A stretch of 48,201 bases of DNA from Thermosipho japonicus (GCF_014201655.1 NZ_JACHEX010000007.1:1-48201); one strand, 5' to 3'; shown: positions 1-9,152, numbered from the stretch's first letter. The notes: a model not told the origin generated them from the letters alone. A program made the numbers and translations.

Positions 1-233
1 CTACTGTCGATAACTAGCAGTGTGCTAAAAAGTCTTTTTAATTTCTTACTTACTTTCTTTTTTGATAATCTTTTCAATCTATAGTGTATTGTTTGCCTTG
101 AAGGTAGATTACTTATTTTTATTCTTCCATCTAAAAGATAAGCATATAGTCTTCTCATAGATTGAATATTAGTTAAATACATAAGAGATAAAATCAAAAC
201 AAAGATATGATCAGGATACTTTCTTAGATACAT
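1..233 (-). CDS. Probable transposase, N-terminal part (runs off the left edge)
   Basis: An open frame on the minus strand enters from about position 265 with no stop and continues through position 1. The first ATG in frame is at 233. The product is very basic, with a hydrophobic helix near its start (HIFVLILSLMYL), then an Arg/Lys-rich stretch (RQTIHYRLKRLSKKK), and it reaches LVIDS at the edge. A hydrophobic strand ending in Asp is what the first catalytic motif of a DDE transposase looks like, and the neighbourhood is full of decayed mobile DNA. The family (IS4/IS5-like or other) cannot be settled from about 78 residues. The frame stays open upstream of the ATG to a stop near 290, so the true start may lie further up or the 5' end may be damaged. 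Confidence 0.4.
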   Translation of the reverse strand, partial: MYLRKYPDHIFVLILSLMYLTNIQSMRRLYAYLLDGRIKISNLPSRQTIHYRLKRLSKKKVSKKLKRLFSTLLVIDS

Positions 234-262
234 TCTTTTAGATTTAACAAAGACAAGATTAG

Positions 263-883
263 ATATTTTGTTGAGTAATTTTTGTTTTCGAAATAGTTAA
301 ATAAAAATTCATATAAATTATAAACTATAAAAATATAAACGTCAAAATAAATTTATAATAAAAAAGATGGTCATGCTAACTTTTTTGCATAAGTGTGATA
401 CTTCATTTTATTGTTAGAAACACATATGAAAAACTATAAAAGCTTAGAAAATAGCCTAAATTTTTTGAGGATTTTTTAGCGAAAACTTGTTAAATTAAAT
501 TAATGATATATAAGATAAAAATTAGAAAATAAAAATATAAATTCTTTTTAATCAGCTATTTGTGGGATTTGGAATAGATATTGGTCTGATTACTGTATAA
601 TAGTTTTATGCAATTTAACTAATTCAGAAATTCCAAATCTTGTAGATATCACTATAAAATATGTTGTAGTAAAGAAAGTGTTAGAAAAATTTTCCTTTAA
701 GTGTAAAAAGATAAAAACGCTGCTATTTTATTTTAAAACTTACAAACTTGCCATGAATAAATAGGAATAATGGTATATGAGGCATAAGTGAAAAAAGAAC
801 AAATAGTTTGAAAATAACTAAATAATTCTTTTTTATTTGTTTAACTTCCAGGGCTAAGTCCGGTGTGCACTGACTCCAGTAAA
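263..883. other. AT-rich stretch with no intact gene
   Basis: I see no convincing gene here. One plus-strand frame is open for about 71 codons (552-764) without a plausible start. Its reading (for example DYCIIVLCNLTNSEIPNLVDI) faintly resembles the C-terminal end of serine beta-lactamase-like hydrolases, so it could be an eroded gene tail, but this is weak. A 72-codon minus-strand frame at 723-941 has no recognisable features and overlaps the left end of the insertion sequence. Confidence 0.4.
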
Positions 884-2028
884 TGAGACAAGATAAAAAA
901 GAAGTGAAAACACCTCCGAAGTGATACAATATAACCAACAAGGGGGTGTTTTTCTTTGGCTAAGAAAGGTCAAAAGCATTGTATGCTTTGGATATAAAAC
1001 AGGAAGTCATTAGACTTTACATGGATGAAAAAATTCCTAAGAAGATTATTGATTTTCTCTTAGATATCCCTGAAAGTAGAGTTCGATTGTGGAGAGATTA
1101 AAATCTGAGTATGCTTACTTAAAACTTTTGATAGAAAAGATACTTGAAGAAAGAGAAGTAAAAAAAAACTTGAGATAATAAATAAACTAGCAAAAGATTT
1201 TCATATTGAATTTTTGTGTAAGATAGCTGGTATTTCAAAGAGTACATATTACCGTGTATTAAAGAGTAAGGATAGAGGTAAAGAAATCAAAGAGGCGATT
1301 AGAGAGTTATACTTTAAATACAATGGAATATATGGATACAGAAGAATCACAGTTGTTTTGAAAAGAAATGGAAGAAAGATAAATCACAAGAAGGTATATA
1401 GATTAATGAAAGAGATGAGATTATTTGCAAGAATAAGGAAAAAGAATTACATACGAAAAGCAATGATGGAAGCACAATGTATAGAAGAAAACAAACTTAG
1501 AAGGAACTTCAAATGTGAAAGAGTAAATGAAAAGTTTGTAAGTGATATAACACAAATAAATGCAAAAGATGGAAATTTGTATTTAATGATAATTCAAGAT
1601 TTGTATAATAACGAGATAATAGAATATACAGTAGGTGAGAGTAATAATATGGAGTTAGTGACAAATACAATAAAGAAACTGCTAGATAGTGGAAGGTATA
1701 AAGAAGGAAGTATTAAATAAAGGATTTCAATTCACACACATGTATACAGCAAGATTGTTAAAAGAAAAAGGAATAATACAAAGTGTATCAAGAAAGGGTA
1801 CATCGCAAGACAATGGACCAGCAGAAAGCTTCTTTAGTCATTTTAAAGAAGAAATGGTAAAAATAAACAAAGAAAAAACAAAAGAAGAATACAAAAAGTT
1901 AATAGAAGAATACATAAAATTCTGCAACGAAGAAAGATATCAAGTAAGATTAAAAGAACATGGCTCTGGTGGAATACTGGAGCCATGCTGTTTGAAAAGT
2001 AAATTATTAACTTTTTTATTTGTCCACA
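884..2028 (+). mobile_element. Degenerate IS3-family (IS150-like) insertion sequence
   Basis: Two consecutive damaged frames correspond to OrfA and OrfB of an IS3-family element. Imperfect terminal inverted repeats can be aligned: TGAGACAAGATAAAAAAG at 884-901 and, read on the minus strand from 2028, TGTGGACAAATAAAAAAG. Both ends begin with TG, as usual for IS3 elements. No target-site duplication is visible next to these ends, which fits an old insertion. At about 1.15 kb it is slightly shorter than intact relatives, in line with small deletions. The exact ends are inferred from the repeat alone. Confidence 0.6.
956..1101 (+). pseudogene. IS3-family OrfA remnant (helix-turn-helix part of transposase)
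   Basis: A TTG start behind a GGGGGTG ribosome binding site opens the reading MAKKGQK, which hits a stop near 997. In another frame the OrfA-like sequence continues (DIKQEVIRLYMDEKIPKK, then a segment ending RVRLWRD) to a stop at 1099-1101. The product would have been the small DNA-binding subunit that is joined to OrfB by programmed frameshifting. At least one frameshift separates the start from the body, so it should be inactive. Confidence 0.6.
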
Positions 2029-2036
2029 ACTGTTAG
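1102..2036 (+). pseudogene. IS3-family OrfB remnant (integrase-core transposase)
   Basis: The frame beginning near 1214 reads an IS150-type OrfB: an HTH_21-like segment (KYNGIYGYRRITVVLKR) and the first catalytic aspartate in VSDITQI. It stops at 1720, while the continuation lies in another frame (1689-2036) with the third motif region (DNGPAESFFSHFKEEM). A frameshift near 1700-1720 therefore splits the integrase core. The second catalytic motif, normally HSDxG, reads VLNKG, so that aspartate is lost. Both defects make the protein non-functional. The stop at 2036 lies just past the proposed right inverted repeat, so either the natural stop has been lost or the end is slightly misplaced. Confidence 0.75.
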
Positions 2037-2059
2037 GCTTTTTTAATTTCTTGACCATT

Positions 2060-2737
2060 GTTGTATCAATCCTTCCTTTGGTGATTTTTTAATCTTGGCT
2101 TGCTATGTGAATCCTAAGATCAGAATCTTAACATACAAAGCTCTTGAATCGTAGACAGAGTTTGTAAGTAGGTTGAAGGAATACATCCAGGGTATGGAGA
2201 TGTTTAGGGTGTTTTTGAAGCAAAAATTTTCTATAACAAAATTTAATAGGAAAGAGCACGGTAATAAAGATCATTCTGGGGCTTTTAGGTATAGAAAAGA
2301 ACTATGTTTTTGTCAACGACGTGCCGCTGAATAAAATCGAGATAAATTCGTATTATAGCAGAATTGGTTATCTTCCTCAACATTCGATTTTATTCAAGGG
2401 AACGGTTAAAGAAAACATACTTCTTGGAGAAGAGAAATCTCTTGATGATAAACTGCTGGAATTTCTTGATTATCTCGCACTTGAAAAAGAAGTGGAAGAA
2501 GGCGGTCGCAACCTTTCCGGGGGAGAACGACAGAGGATAGCGATAGTAAGAACATTTGCAAAAGGTGATAAAGATCTGTATCTTTTAGATGAACCAACAA
2601 CTTATTTGGATGGAGCAAAGATTAGAACATTAAAAGAAATGATAAAAAGTAAGTCTAGTGAGTCTATAATTCTGATTTTTTTGCACTCCCAAGATTTCTT
2701 GGAAAATTTATGTGATAGCATCGTAGAATTTTCTTAA
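2060..2737 (+). pseudogene. ABC exporter remnant: end of membrane domain plus ATPase lacking Walker A
   Basis: Residues read from 2321 to 2737 form the second half of an ABC ATPase: Q-loop (IGYLPQHSILFKGTVKENILLGE), signature (LSGGERQRIAI), Walker B (DLYLLDEPTTYLDG) and a degraded H-loop (FLHSQD). Upstream, broken frames still read pieces of a transmembrane-domain tail (NPKIRILTYKALES, then SRLKEYIQGMEMFRVFLKQ). Together they suggest an exporter of the fused membrane-ATPase type used for peptides, bacteriocins or lipids. The Walker A P-loop is missing and stops or frameshifts interrupt 2090-2320, so it cannot hydrolyse ATP. It was probably damaged by the neighbouring insertion sequence. Confidence 0.75.
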
Positions 2738-2774
2738 ATTCGTTGAGAAACTTGAGGCAAAAAGCACTTAAAAC

Positions 2775-2867
2775 ATGAAATTTTTTCCATTTTACGGATA
2801 TCTCAGAGAGGATGTCGAAAAATTCGAGAGGAAATACAAAAAGTATTATCCTCTCTTTTTTTTATAG
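2775..2867 (+). CDS. Possible 30-residue peptide downstream of the exporter remnant
   Basis: An ATG frame encodes a short peptide starting MKFFPFYGYLREDVEKFERK and ending in a hydrophobic tail. Peptide precursors often sit beside exporters of this class, which makes it worth noting. There is no good ribosome binding site, and its 3' half coincides with a terminator hairpin, so it may equally be a chance frame or the fragment of a lost gene. Confidence 0.2.
   Translation: MKFFPFYGYLREDVEKFERKYKKYYPLFFL
2826..2864 (+). terminator. Intrinsic terminator upstream of galA
   Basis: GAGAGGA (2826-2832) pairs with TCCTCTC (2849-2855), with an inner TAC/GTA pairing, followed by a run of eight or more T. 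It insulates galA from the decayed region. Confidence 0.75.
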
Positions 2868-2898
2868 AAAGCCTGTTATGGTGATATGATACATTGTG

Positions 2899-2928
2899 TT
2901 ACAATTCAACAGCCAAAAATGGTAGAAT
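2899..2928 (+). promoter_or_regulatory. Predicted sigma-70-type promoter of galA
   Basis: TTACAA (2899-2904) and TAGAAT (2923-2928) are separated by 18 bases. They lie about 30 bases before the GGAGGG ribosome binding site of galA. Confidence 0.55.
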
Positions 2929-2956
2929 ATAATTAAATTATATTTGGAGGGATTGT

Positions 2957-4483
2957 ATGCAAGTAATTAAAGAACTTAAAAATGGAAAAGTGATGTCAAA
3001 GAAAATCAAAGGAAAACTTGGAAAAGTTAAGGTATTTGAAGAAGTATTAAGTGATAATTATATTTTGATCAATAACTGGCAAAGTTGGGGACCAACAAAG
3101 GTTATACCGAAAGATTTTAAGCTTAATATTTCAAAAGAATTTCTTGAAAAAGCGAGGTTTTCACCGAACCCAAATCCTGAATTATTACTAGATTATATTG
3201 TTAGTGACTATTTTATAGCTACGAAAGATAAATTATACGGTTTTTTGTCTTCAAAAATCGGACATCCTTATTTTTTGATAAAGGATGGAAAAATAGAAGG
3301 ATATATCGATTATTTTGAAGAAGAATTTGAAGGTTATATTGAAACAGAACCACTAGTTGTTTTGAGTGGAAATATTGATATGCTTTTGAGAGAGTATGGA
3401 GAACTACTTAGAGATTATAACAAACCACAATTTAAGAAATGGAATCCTGTAGGTTGGTCAAGTTGGTATTATTATTTTGAAAAACTTACTTGGAATGATG
3501 TTTTGAAAAATCTTAAACTTGCTAAAAATTATCCATTTGAAGTTTTTCAAATAGATGACTCTTGGCAAAAAGACATAGGAGATTGGCAGCCAAAAGAAAA
3601 TTTTCCATCATTAAGAGAAATGGCAGAGACTATAAAGAAATTTGGATTTGTTCCTGGAATATGGCTTGCTCCATTTAGTGTATCTGAAACTTCCAGCATT
3701 TTTAAAGAGCACAAAGATTGGCTTGTAAAAGATGATGATGGAAATCCAGAGGTAGCATATCAAAATTGGGGGAAAAATATCTACGCACTTGATCTAAGTA
3801 ATCCAGAAGTTTTAGATTTTATTGAAACTCTTTTTAAAGGCCTAAAAGATTCGGGATTTGAATATTTTAAAATAGATTTCTTATTTGCAGGTGCAATTCC
3901 TGGAAAGAGATATCAAAAAGTATCTCCCATTCGTACATATAGGCTTGGAATGGAGAAAATAAGGAAAACGGTAAATGACAATTTCATCCTTGGGTGTGGA
4001 GCCCCTCTTCTTCCGTCAATTGGTTATGTTGATGGAATGAGAATTGGTCCTGATACAGCACCTTATTATGATTCAAAAATCCCAGATAACTTGGGGCCAA
4101 ATGCGTATAGCGCGCTTCGCAATACAATAACAAGGTATTTTATGAACAAAAAACTTTGGTGGAATGATCCAGATTGTTTGCTTCTTAGAAAAACAGAAAC
4201 GAATCTTACAACAAATCAAAAAAAGATGTTTGCAATAACAGCAGGGATGCTTGATAACATGATATTTGTAAGTGATGATCTAGAACTTGAATTAGATGAT
4301 TTTCTTATTCCGGCTGCTTTGAAATTAAGAGGAGGAGAATATTTTGTAGAAGGAATTATGGACAAGGCATTTACTATTTATACAAGAAATGAAAAAGTTG
4401 GAAAAGTTAAATTTAGAATTTGTCTTGAAACAGAAAAATCTGAGTATTATCCAGATAAAGACTTTTTAAAAGGTAAAAAATGA
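2957..4483 (+). CDS. galA: Alpha-galactosidase, glycoside hydrolase family 36
   Basis: A 508-residue cytoplasmic enzyme with no signal peptide, expected to release alpha-1,6-linked galactose from melibiose- and raffinose-type sugars. The GH36 (beta/alpha)8 barrel motifs are in order: FQIDDSWQ near residue 200, WLAPFSVS, YFKIDFLFAGAI near 305 with the nucleophile aspartate of KIDF, GCGAPLLPS, and RIGPDTAP near 360 carrying the acid/base aspartate. The length and the compact N-terminal beta domain match the short Thermotoga-type enzymes rather than the roughly 700-residue bacterial form. The ATG follows TTGGAGGG at good spacing. The gene stands alone, with its own promoter and a terminator right after the stop, and no transporter or regulator adjoins it. 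Confidence 0.9.
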   Translation: MQVIKELKNGKVMSKKIKGKLGKVKVFEEVLSDNYILINNWQSWGPTKVIPKDFKLNISKEFLEKARFSPNPNPELLLDYIVSDYFIATKDKLYGFLSSKIGHPYFLIKDGKIEGYIDYFEEEFEGYIETEPLVVLSGNIDMLLREYGELLRDYNKPQFKKWNPVGWSSWYYYFEKLTWNDVLKNLKLAKNYPFEVFQIDDSWQKDIGDWQPKENFPSLREMAETIKKFGFVPGIWLAPFSVSETSSIFKEHKDWLVKDDDGNPEVAYQNWGKNIYALDLSNPEVLDFIETLFKGLKDSGFEYFKIDFLFAGAIPGKRYQKVSPIRTYRLGMEKIRKTVNDNFILGCGAPLLPSIGYVDGMRIGPDTAPYYDSKIPDNLGPNAYSALRNTITRYFMNKKLWWNDPDCLLLRKTETNLTTNQKKMFAITAGMLDNMIFVSDDLELELDDFLIPAALKLRGGEYFVEGIMDKAFTIYTRNEKVGKVKFRICLETEKSEYYPDKDFLKGKK

Positions 4484-4485
4484 AG

Positions 4486-4507
4486 ATGCGTCCCAGCTGG
4501 GACGCAT
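4486..4507. terminator. Bidirectional terminator between galA and glyA
   Basis: The 22-base sequence is a perfect inverted repeat (ATGCGTCCCAG/CTGGGACGCAT). It is flanked by A-rich and T-rich tracts, so it can end transcription of both convergent genes. Confidence 0.8.
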
Positions 4508-4514
4508 TTATTCA

Positions 4515-5789
4515 TTATAACTTGATTTTTCCTTCGTAAAGTGGGAATCTGGTGCAGAGATCTTTTACTTTCTTCTGTGTTTTTTCAATGATTTCTTCAT
4601 CTACATTTCCTTCTTCGTCTTTTACATGTTTTAGTACATCTACAATAAGTTCTGCTATTTCTTCCATTTCTGATTCCTTCATTCCTCTTGTTGTAAGTGC
4701 AGGTGTTCCAAGTCTTATACCACTTGCGACAAATGGTGATCTTGTTTCATTTGGAATGGTGTTTTTGTTTACTGTAATGTGGCATTTTCCAAGTGCAATT
4801 TCCGCAGCTTTTCCAGTAACATTTAGTGGGTTAAGATCAACGAGCATTAAGTGGGTATCTGTTCCTCCAGATACAATTCTTAAACCTCTTTTTTCAAGTT
4901 CTTCTGCAAGGGTTTTTGCGTTCTTTACGACTTGTTTTTGATATTCTTTAAATTCATCTGTTAAAGCTTCTTTGAAACATACAGCTTTTGCAGCAATTAT
5001 ATGCATCAATGGCCCACCCTGAATTCCAGGGAATATTGATTTATTAATTGCTTTGTACAATTCTTTATCATTGGTTAAAATCATACCACCCCTTGGTCCT
5101 CTTAATGTTTTGTGGGTGGTGCTTGTTACTATGTGAGCGTAATCTGCAGGATTTGGATATATCCCTGCTGCGACAAGTCCTGCAAAGTGTGCCATATCTA
5201 CTATGAGATATGCTCCTACTTCATCTGCGATTTCTCTAAATTTTTTAAAGTCAATTATTCTCGAGTATGCACTTCCGCCAGCGATTATAATCTTTGGTTT
5301 GTTTTTTAAGGCAAGATTTCTAACCTCATCATAGTCGATTACTTCTGTTTCAGGATTTACACCGTATGGAACAACGTTATATATTCTTCCGGAAAAGTTT
5401 ACAGAAGCACCATGAGTAAGGTGACCTCCATGGCTTAATGACATTCCCATTATGGTATCGCCAGGTTCAGATACAGCAAAATATGCTCCCATATTTGCTT
5501 GTGAGCCTGAATGTGGTTGAACATTTGCGTACTTTACGTTAAACAACTCTTTTGCTCTATCTCTTGCAAGCTTTTCAGCAACATCTACCCATTCACAGCC
5601 ACCGTAGTATCTTCTTCCAGGATATCCTTCTGCATATTTATTAGTTAAAACACTTCCCATAGCCTCAATTACCGCAGGTGATGCAAAATTTTCTGAAGCA
5701 ATAAGTTCGAGTCCGTATTCTTGTCTTTCCCATTCTTTTAATATAACATCATATATTTCAGGATCGGTCTTTTTTATGTTTTCCCACAT
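4515..5789 (-). CDS. glyA: Serine hydroxymethyltransferase
   Basis: A PLP enzyme of 424 residues that interconverts serine plus tetrahydrofolate with glycine plus 5,10-methylene-tetrahydrofolate. It feeds the one-carbon units that MetF and MetH, encoded further along this window, use for methionine. Family landmarks are visible: [13 protein letters not shown] near residue 53, the HSGSQAN segment near 94, SHGGHLTHG near 120, DMAHFAGL near 199, and the PLP lysine in [14 protein letters not shown] near residue 228. The length is typical. The ATG start is preceded by AGGAGGGAT. It is a single-gene unit, convergent with galA and divergent from the pilin gene. Confidence 0.97.
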   Translation of the reverse strand: MWENIKKTDPEIYDVILKEWERQEYGLELIASENFASPAVIEAMGSVLTNKYAEGYPGRRYYGGCEWVDVAEKLARDRAKELFNVKYANVQPHSGSQANMGAYFAVSEPGDTIMGMSLSHGGHLTHGASVNFSGRIYNVVPYGVNPETEVIDYDEVRNLALKNKPKIIIAGGSAYSRIIDFKKFREIADEVGAYLIVDMAHFAGLVAAGIYPNPADYAHIVTSTTHKTLRGPRGGMILTNDKELYKAINKSIFPGIQGGPLMHIIAAKAVCFKEALTDEFKEYQKQVVKNAKTLAEELEKRGLRIVSGGTDTHLMLVDLNPLNVTGKAAEIALGKCHITVNKNTIPNETRSPFVASGIRLGTPALTTRGMKESEMEEIAELIVDVLKHVKDEEGNVDEEIIEKTQKKVKDLCTRFPLYEGKIKL

Positions 5790-6106
5790 GAGATATCCCT
5801 CCTATGTATTTTGTATGGGTCACTAATATTCTAACATTAACAATATACTTTAAAAACCACAAAAAACACCAATTAAATGCAAAAAATGAAAGAAATCTTT
5901 TTATGACAACGTGTATTTTAATTTTCAGAAGATTTATGATATGATATCAATATAAATTTCAATCAAAATTTTAATTTGTTGGTCGATAATATAATAAATA
6001 GATAATAGACATCCATTTTTAGTTATTTAGTATATATAAGGTTTAGAAGTGAATAAAAATGTACAATTTAAACAAAATGAATTAGAATATAAATCTTTTA
6101 TTAAAT
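5790..6106. other. AT-rich intergenic region between glyA and the pilin gene
   Basis: No gene is seen. The glyA promoter should lie near its left end: on the minus strand TAGAAT (about 5835) with a poor -35 box 17 bases upstream is the best candidate. The rest is very AT-rich, without a riboswitch-like or repeat structure that I can recognise. Confidence 0.4.
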
Positions 6107-6135
6107 TTGGTGATAATAAAGTTTTTTGGTAAAAT
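6107..6135 (+). promoter_or_regulatory. Predicted promoter of the pilin-like gene
   Basis: TTGGTG (6107-6112) and TAAAAT (6130-6135) are spaced by 17 bases and end 43 bases before the pilin start codon. Confidence 0.5.
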
Positions 6136-6178
6136 ATTTTCAGAGAGTTATTTACTAAATTTAAAGGGAGGGGAACAT

Positions 6179-6598
6179 ATGAAAATGAAAAAAGGTTTTA
6201 CTCTAGTTGAACTTTTGATCGTTTTGGCAGTTATTGCCGCATTACTTTCAGTTGCAACACCACTTGCGTTAAACGCGGTAAAAAAGGCAAAAGCAAGTCA
6301 AGTAGCCCAGAACTTTAGGGCTATAAAATCTGCAGTGGAGAATTGGTTTAATACAACCAATCCTAATGATCCAACAACATTAGATGTGGAAAATGATTTA
6401 AAGGGAAAATATCTTAACTCAATTCCTGATGGATTTACAGTATCTGTAGCTGATAGTGGAAGTGGAGTATACACAGTAACTATTGAATATACAAAAAATG
6501 ATATTGCACTTGCAGATGTTCAAAAAAGTGGAATGCCTGAAATTACACAAGATGGAAATAATCTTAAATTAACATTTGATCTTCAAAAGTGGTGGTAA
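6179..6598 (+). CDS. Type IV pilin-like protein with class III signal peptide
   Basis: The 139-residue product begins MKMKKGFTLVELLIVLAVIA. This is a prepilin leader with cleavage expected between Gly6 and Phe7, Glu at mature position 5, and the single hydrophobic helix that anchors the subunit and packs the filament core. The ATG at 6179 follows GGGAGGGG, and a longer frame back to 6107 would overlap the promoter, so 6179 is preferred. The globular part (about 95 residues) has no disulfide cysteines. No pilus assembly genes are nearby, so it depends on a prepilin peptidase and secretion ATPase encoded elsewhere. It could be a major pilin or a type II secretion pseudopilin. Confidence 0.85.
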   Translation: MKMKKGFTLVELLIVLAVIAALLSVATPLALNAVKKAKASQVAQNFRAIKSAVENWFNTTNPNDPTTLDVENDLKGKYLNSIPDGFTVSVADSGSGVYTVTIEYTKNDIALADVQKSGMPEITQDGNNLKLTFDLQKWW

Positions 6599-6617
6599 TA
6601 TAAAATAGTTTTTAGAT

Positions 6618-6643
6618 AAGCCCTCTTAAATGAGGGCTTTTTT
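6618..6643 (+). terminator. Intrinsic terminator after the pilin-like gene
   Basis: AAGCCCTC and GAGGGCTT form an 8-bp stem with loop TTAAAT, followed by TTTTTT. Confidence 0.85.
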
Positions 6644-6718
6644 CTTTGAATATGGAAGAAAATAAGAGAAATTTCTTTTTAATTGATTTAAAAAGAAGTT
6701 TTTAGACCAAAATAAGAC

Positions 6719-6779
6719 TTTACAAACATGGGGGTCTTTTTTATATAATTAGGTTAGTTGATTGAAACAACCAACTAAC
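6719..6779 (+). promoter_or_regulatory. Promoter with palindromic operator for the amino-sugar operon
   Basis: TTTACA (6719-6724) and TATAAT (6744-6749) form a promoter with a somewhat long 19-base spacer. Directly downstream, 6753-6779 is a 27-base inverted repeat with outer arms GTTAGTTG and CAACTAAC and inner TTG/CAA. It covers the expected transcription start, where a bound repressor would block initiation. Because the first gene of the operon encodes a ROK-family DNA-binding protein, autoregulation through this site is a reasonable inference. Confidence 0.65.
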
Positions 6780-6796
6780 ATGAAGGGGTAGGTAGA

Positions 6797-7825
6797 ATGA
6801 TTACAGAGTCTTTGAAAAAAATAATAAGTTATAGCTGGAAAAATAAAGTTGTTACTGCAAAGAATATTTCTTTTGATTTAGGTTTAGAAAAATCCACCGT
6901 ATCGAGAAATATTTCAAAGCTTAGAGGAAAAAATATTTTGATTAAAACAGATGAGTTATCTCCTTCAAATTTGGGAGGAAGAAAAACAATTGTTTATTCA
7001 TTTAACGAAAAATTAGGACATATATTGGGAATTTCTGTTGAGCAAGATGGTATCGAATATGTAAAAACTGATTTGTTTTCTAATGCTTTAGAGAAAAAAA
7101 AGATTGTGCAAAAGATTAATGAAAAAAATATAGCTTTCATTTTAAGAGAAATTATTAAAGAAAACGAAGATATTCTTGGTGTTGGAATTTCTATTCCAGG
7201 TATCATTGAAAATAATACGGTAGTTTTTTCTGAAGCTCTTTCTTTAAAAAATTTTGATCTTGAAAAAACTCTTTTATTAGACATACCAATTTTTGTAGAG
7301 AAAGATTCTATTTGTGGTGCAACAAGATATAGCCTTGAAAGTAAAAATATAGTTTATTTCCAATTGTCTGTTCCATATTATGTAAATGAACCGGTTGGTC
7401 TTGGTGTTGGAATTGTTATTGATGGAAAACCGTACTATGGTCACAGCAATTTTTCTGGTGAGTATAAACTTAATAAAAGTATATACAGTAAAAAGATTTC
7501 ATATGAAGAATTTTTGAAAAAATCGGTTTCTTTAAATGAATTTTTTGATGATATTTCAAAAAAGATAGGTCAAATTTCTAGTATTTTAGATCCAGAAGTT
7601 GTGGTTATAGGTGGAAATATTACTTTAATTTCAGGTATAGAAAAATTAAGAAATTTTGTGGTAGAGCAAGTATATATGTATGAACAAAGAAAGATGAAAA
7701 TAGTTATTGAAGATGCAAAGGAATTTGTGAATGCAGAGGGTGCGGCTATAAATGTGTTAAAAAATATGTTTTTAAAAGAAGAAGGCATTGAATATTTTTG
7801 TAAGAAGGTGATTTTAAATGAATGA
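6797..7825 (+). CDS. ROK-family transcriptional regulator (NagC/XylR type)
   Basis: A 342-residue protein with an N-terminal winged helix-turn-helix (residues about 15-65, including the KSTVSRNISKL recognition-helix region) and a sugar-kinase-like ROK domain (DILGVGISIPGIIENN near 130, EKDSICGA near 170, and GLGVGIVIDGKPYYGHSNFSGE near 205). The usual ROK zinc motif CGCxGCxE is absent, so this is a divergent or non-enzymatic member. Its position first in an operon for amino-sugar uptake and breakdown suggests it senses N-acetylglucosamine, its 6-phosphate or a chito-oligosaccharide and represses the operon through the palindrome just upstream. The ATG follows GGGGTAGGT. The end overlaps the next gene by 8 bases. 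Confidence 0.8.
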   Translation: MITESLKKIISYSWKNKVVTAKNISFDLGLEKSTVSRNISKLRGKNILIKTDELSPSNLGGRKTIVYSFNEKLGHILGISVEQDGIEYVKTDLFSNALEKKKIVQKINEKNIAFILREIIKENEDILGVGISIPGIIENNTVVFSEALSLKNFDLEKTLLLDIPIFVEKDSICGATRYSLESKNIVYFQLSVPYYVNEPVGLGVGIVIDGKPYYGHSNFSGEYKLNKSIYSKKISYEEFLKKSVSLNEFFDDISKKIGQISSILDPEVVVIGGNITLISGIEKLRNFVVEQVYMYEQRKMKIVIEDAKEFVNAEGAAINVLKNMFLKEEGIEYFCKKVILNE

Positions 7826-9152
7826 TTTTGGTAATTTATTCTTTATAGGTTTTCAAAATCAGTTTGATAAAGATTTGTTTGAAAAAATTAATCCATGTGG
7901 CATAATTTTATATCCTGAGAATATGAATGATGTGTATAAGCTACAGATTAACATGGAAAGAGTATATTCACTCTTTGATAAGGGATATCGCTTTTTTATC
8001 TCAAGTGATCATGAGGGAGGGCAACTTGAGACCGTTCCAAATATATTCCCATCACCTGGAAATTTGGCAATTGGAAAGGTGGGGGGAGCATCCGAGTTTG
8101 GAAACTATCTTGCTCATATGTTAAAGCTGCACGGCTTTAATATGGTCTTTGCACCTGTTGTTGATGTAAAACATGAAAATTCGAGCCATGTTACAGGGTT
8201 TAGAGCATATTCTGATGATCATGAAATTGTAAAGATGCGTGCGCTGGAGTTTGTTAGATCGCTTTTAGATGAAAATATCGCCCCTACTTTAAAACATTTT
8301 CCAGGTCATGGAAAGGCAAGAGAAGATTCTCATTTTACTCTTCCGGTAGTTTTAGATTTTGATGAAAGTGATGAAGATATGATGGTTTTTAAAGAACTAT
8401 CAAAACATATTGATTTTATAATGACTGCACATGTTATGTACCCAAAATTAGATGAGGTAGTTGCTACTCTTTCAAAAAAGATTTTAAAAGGTATATTAAG
8501 AGAAAAGTTTGGATATAAAGGTTTAATTATTTCTGATGCGTTTGAAATGAAGGCTCTTTACCAAAATTATTCACCAAAAGAGGTTATAAAAAGATTCTTT
8601 GAGGCAGATGGAGACATAATCCTTATTGGAGATGTCGAAAATCATTATTATCTGATAGAAACCTTTAATTCCATGGTTAAAAATGGAGAGTTGGATATTG
8701 AACTTTTAAAAGAAAAGGTTAAAAAAATAAAGAAGATAAAAGAAAAATATGTATCAGAAACATATCCTACAAGATTTTTATCCAAAATTGCAAAGCAAGC
8801 AATTGATTTTAAATTAGATTTTCCTGTTGTAAATCCATCATTTTTAATCCCCCAAGCAAAAAATCTCAGCCTTGCAGACACATCCCAGAAGGATCTTAAA
8901 TACCTGAGGAATTTAATAAGAGAAGAGTTTAAGGATTCAAAAATTTATACAAGCATCTCAGAAATTAATAATGAAGATACAGTTATATATTTTGTTTTAG
9001 ACAAAGTTGAAAATGTTGATGCAAAGCGTGTTATTTATGTCTTTTTAAGAGATGTATTGAAAAAAGATGTTGAATATGTAAATCCGTATTCTTCAAAGCT
9101 TATTTCAATATATCATGTTTTACAACTTTTTAAAGGGGAGGGGTTACTATGA
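7818..9152 (+). CDS. Glycoside hydrolase family 3 beta-N-acetylhexosaminidase (NagZ-like)
   Basis: A 444-residue cytoplasmic enzyme that probably removes N-acetylglucosamine from imported oligosaccharides or muropeptides. The NagZ-type signature KHFPGHGxxxxDSH is present near residue 160 (KHFPGHGKAREDSH), with the catalytic Asp-His pair. SSDHEGGQ near 57 and ISDAFEMKAL near 240, whose aspartate should be the nucleophile, also match. A C-terminal region of about 130 residues extends beyond the barrel and resembles the second domain of longer GH3 hexosaminidases. It lacks a signal peptide. Neighbouring transporter, deacetylase and SIS genes point to use of GlcNAc as a carbon source rather than wall recycling alone. 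It overlaps the following gene by an ATGA junction. Confidence 0.88.
   Translation: MNDFGNLFFIGFQNQFDKDLFEKINPCGIILYPENMNDVYKLQINMERVYSLFDKGYRFFISSDHEGGQLETVPNIFPSPGNLAIGKVGGASEFGNYLAHMLKLHGFNMVFAPVVDVKHENSSHVTGFRAYSDDHEIVKMRALEFVRSLLDENIAPTLKHFPGHGKAREDSHFTLPVVLDFDESDEDMMVFKELSKHIDFIMTAHVMYPKLDEVVATLSKKILKGILREKFGYKGLIISDAFEMKALYQNYSPKEVIKRFFEADGDIILIGDVENHYYLIETFNSMVKNGELDIELLKEKVKKIKKIKEKYVSETYPTRFLSKIAKQAIDFKLDFPVVNPSFLIPQAKNLSLADTSQKDLKYLRNLIREEFKDSKIYTSISEINNEDTVIYFVLDKVENVDAKRVIYVFLRDVLKKDVEYVNPYSSKLISIYHVLQLFKGEGLL

Noticed and set aside
723-941. A 72-codon minus-strand frame
   Set aside because: It crosses the left inverted repeat of the insertion sequence and shows no protein-like motif beyond chance hydrophobic runs.
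4552-5309. Plus-strand open frames of 129 and 65 codons
   Set aside because: They are antisense to glyA, low-complexity in composition (Ser/Phe-rich) and have no ribosome binding sites.
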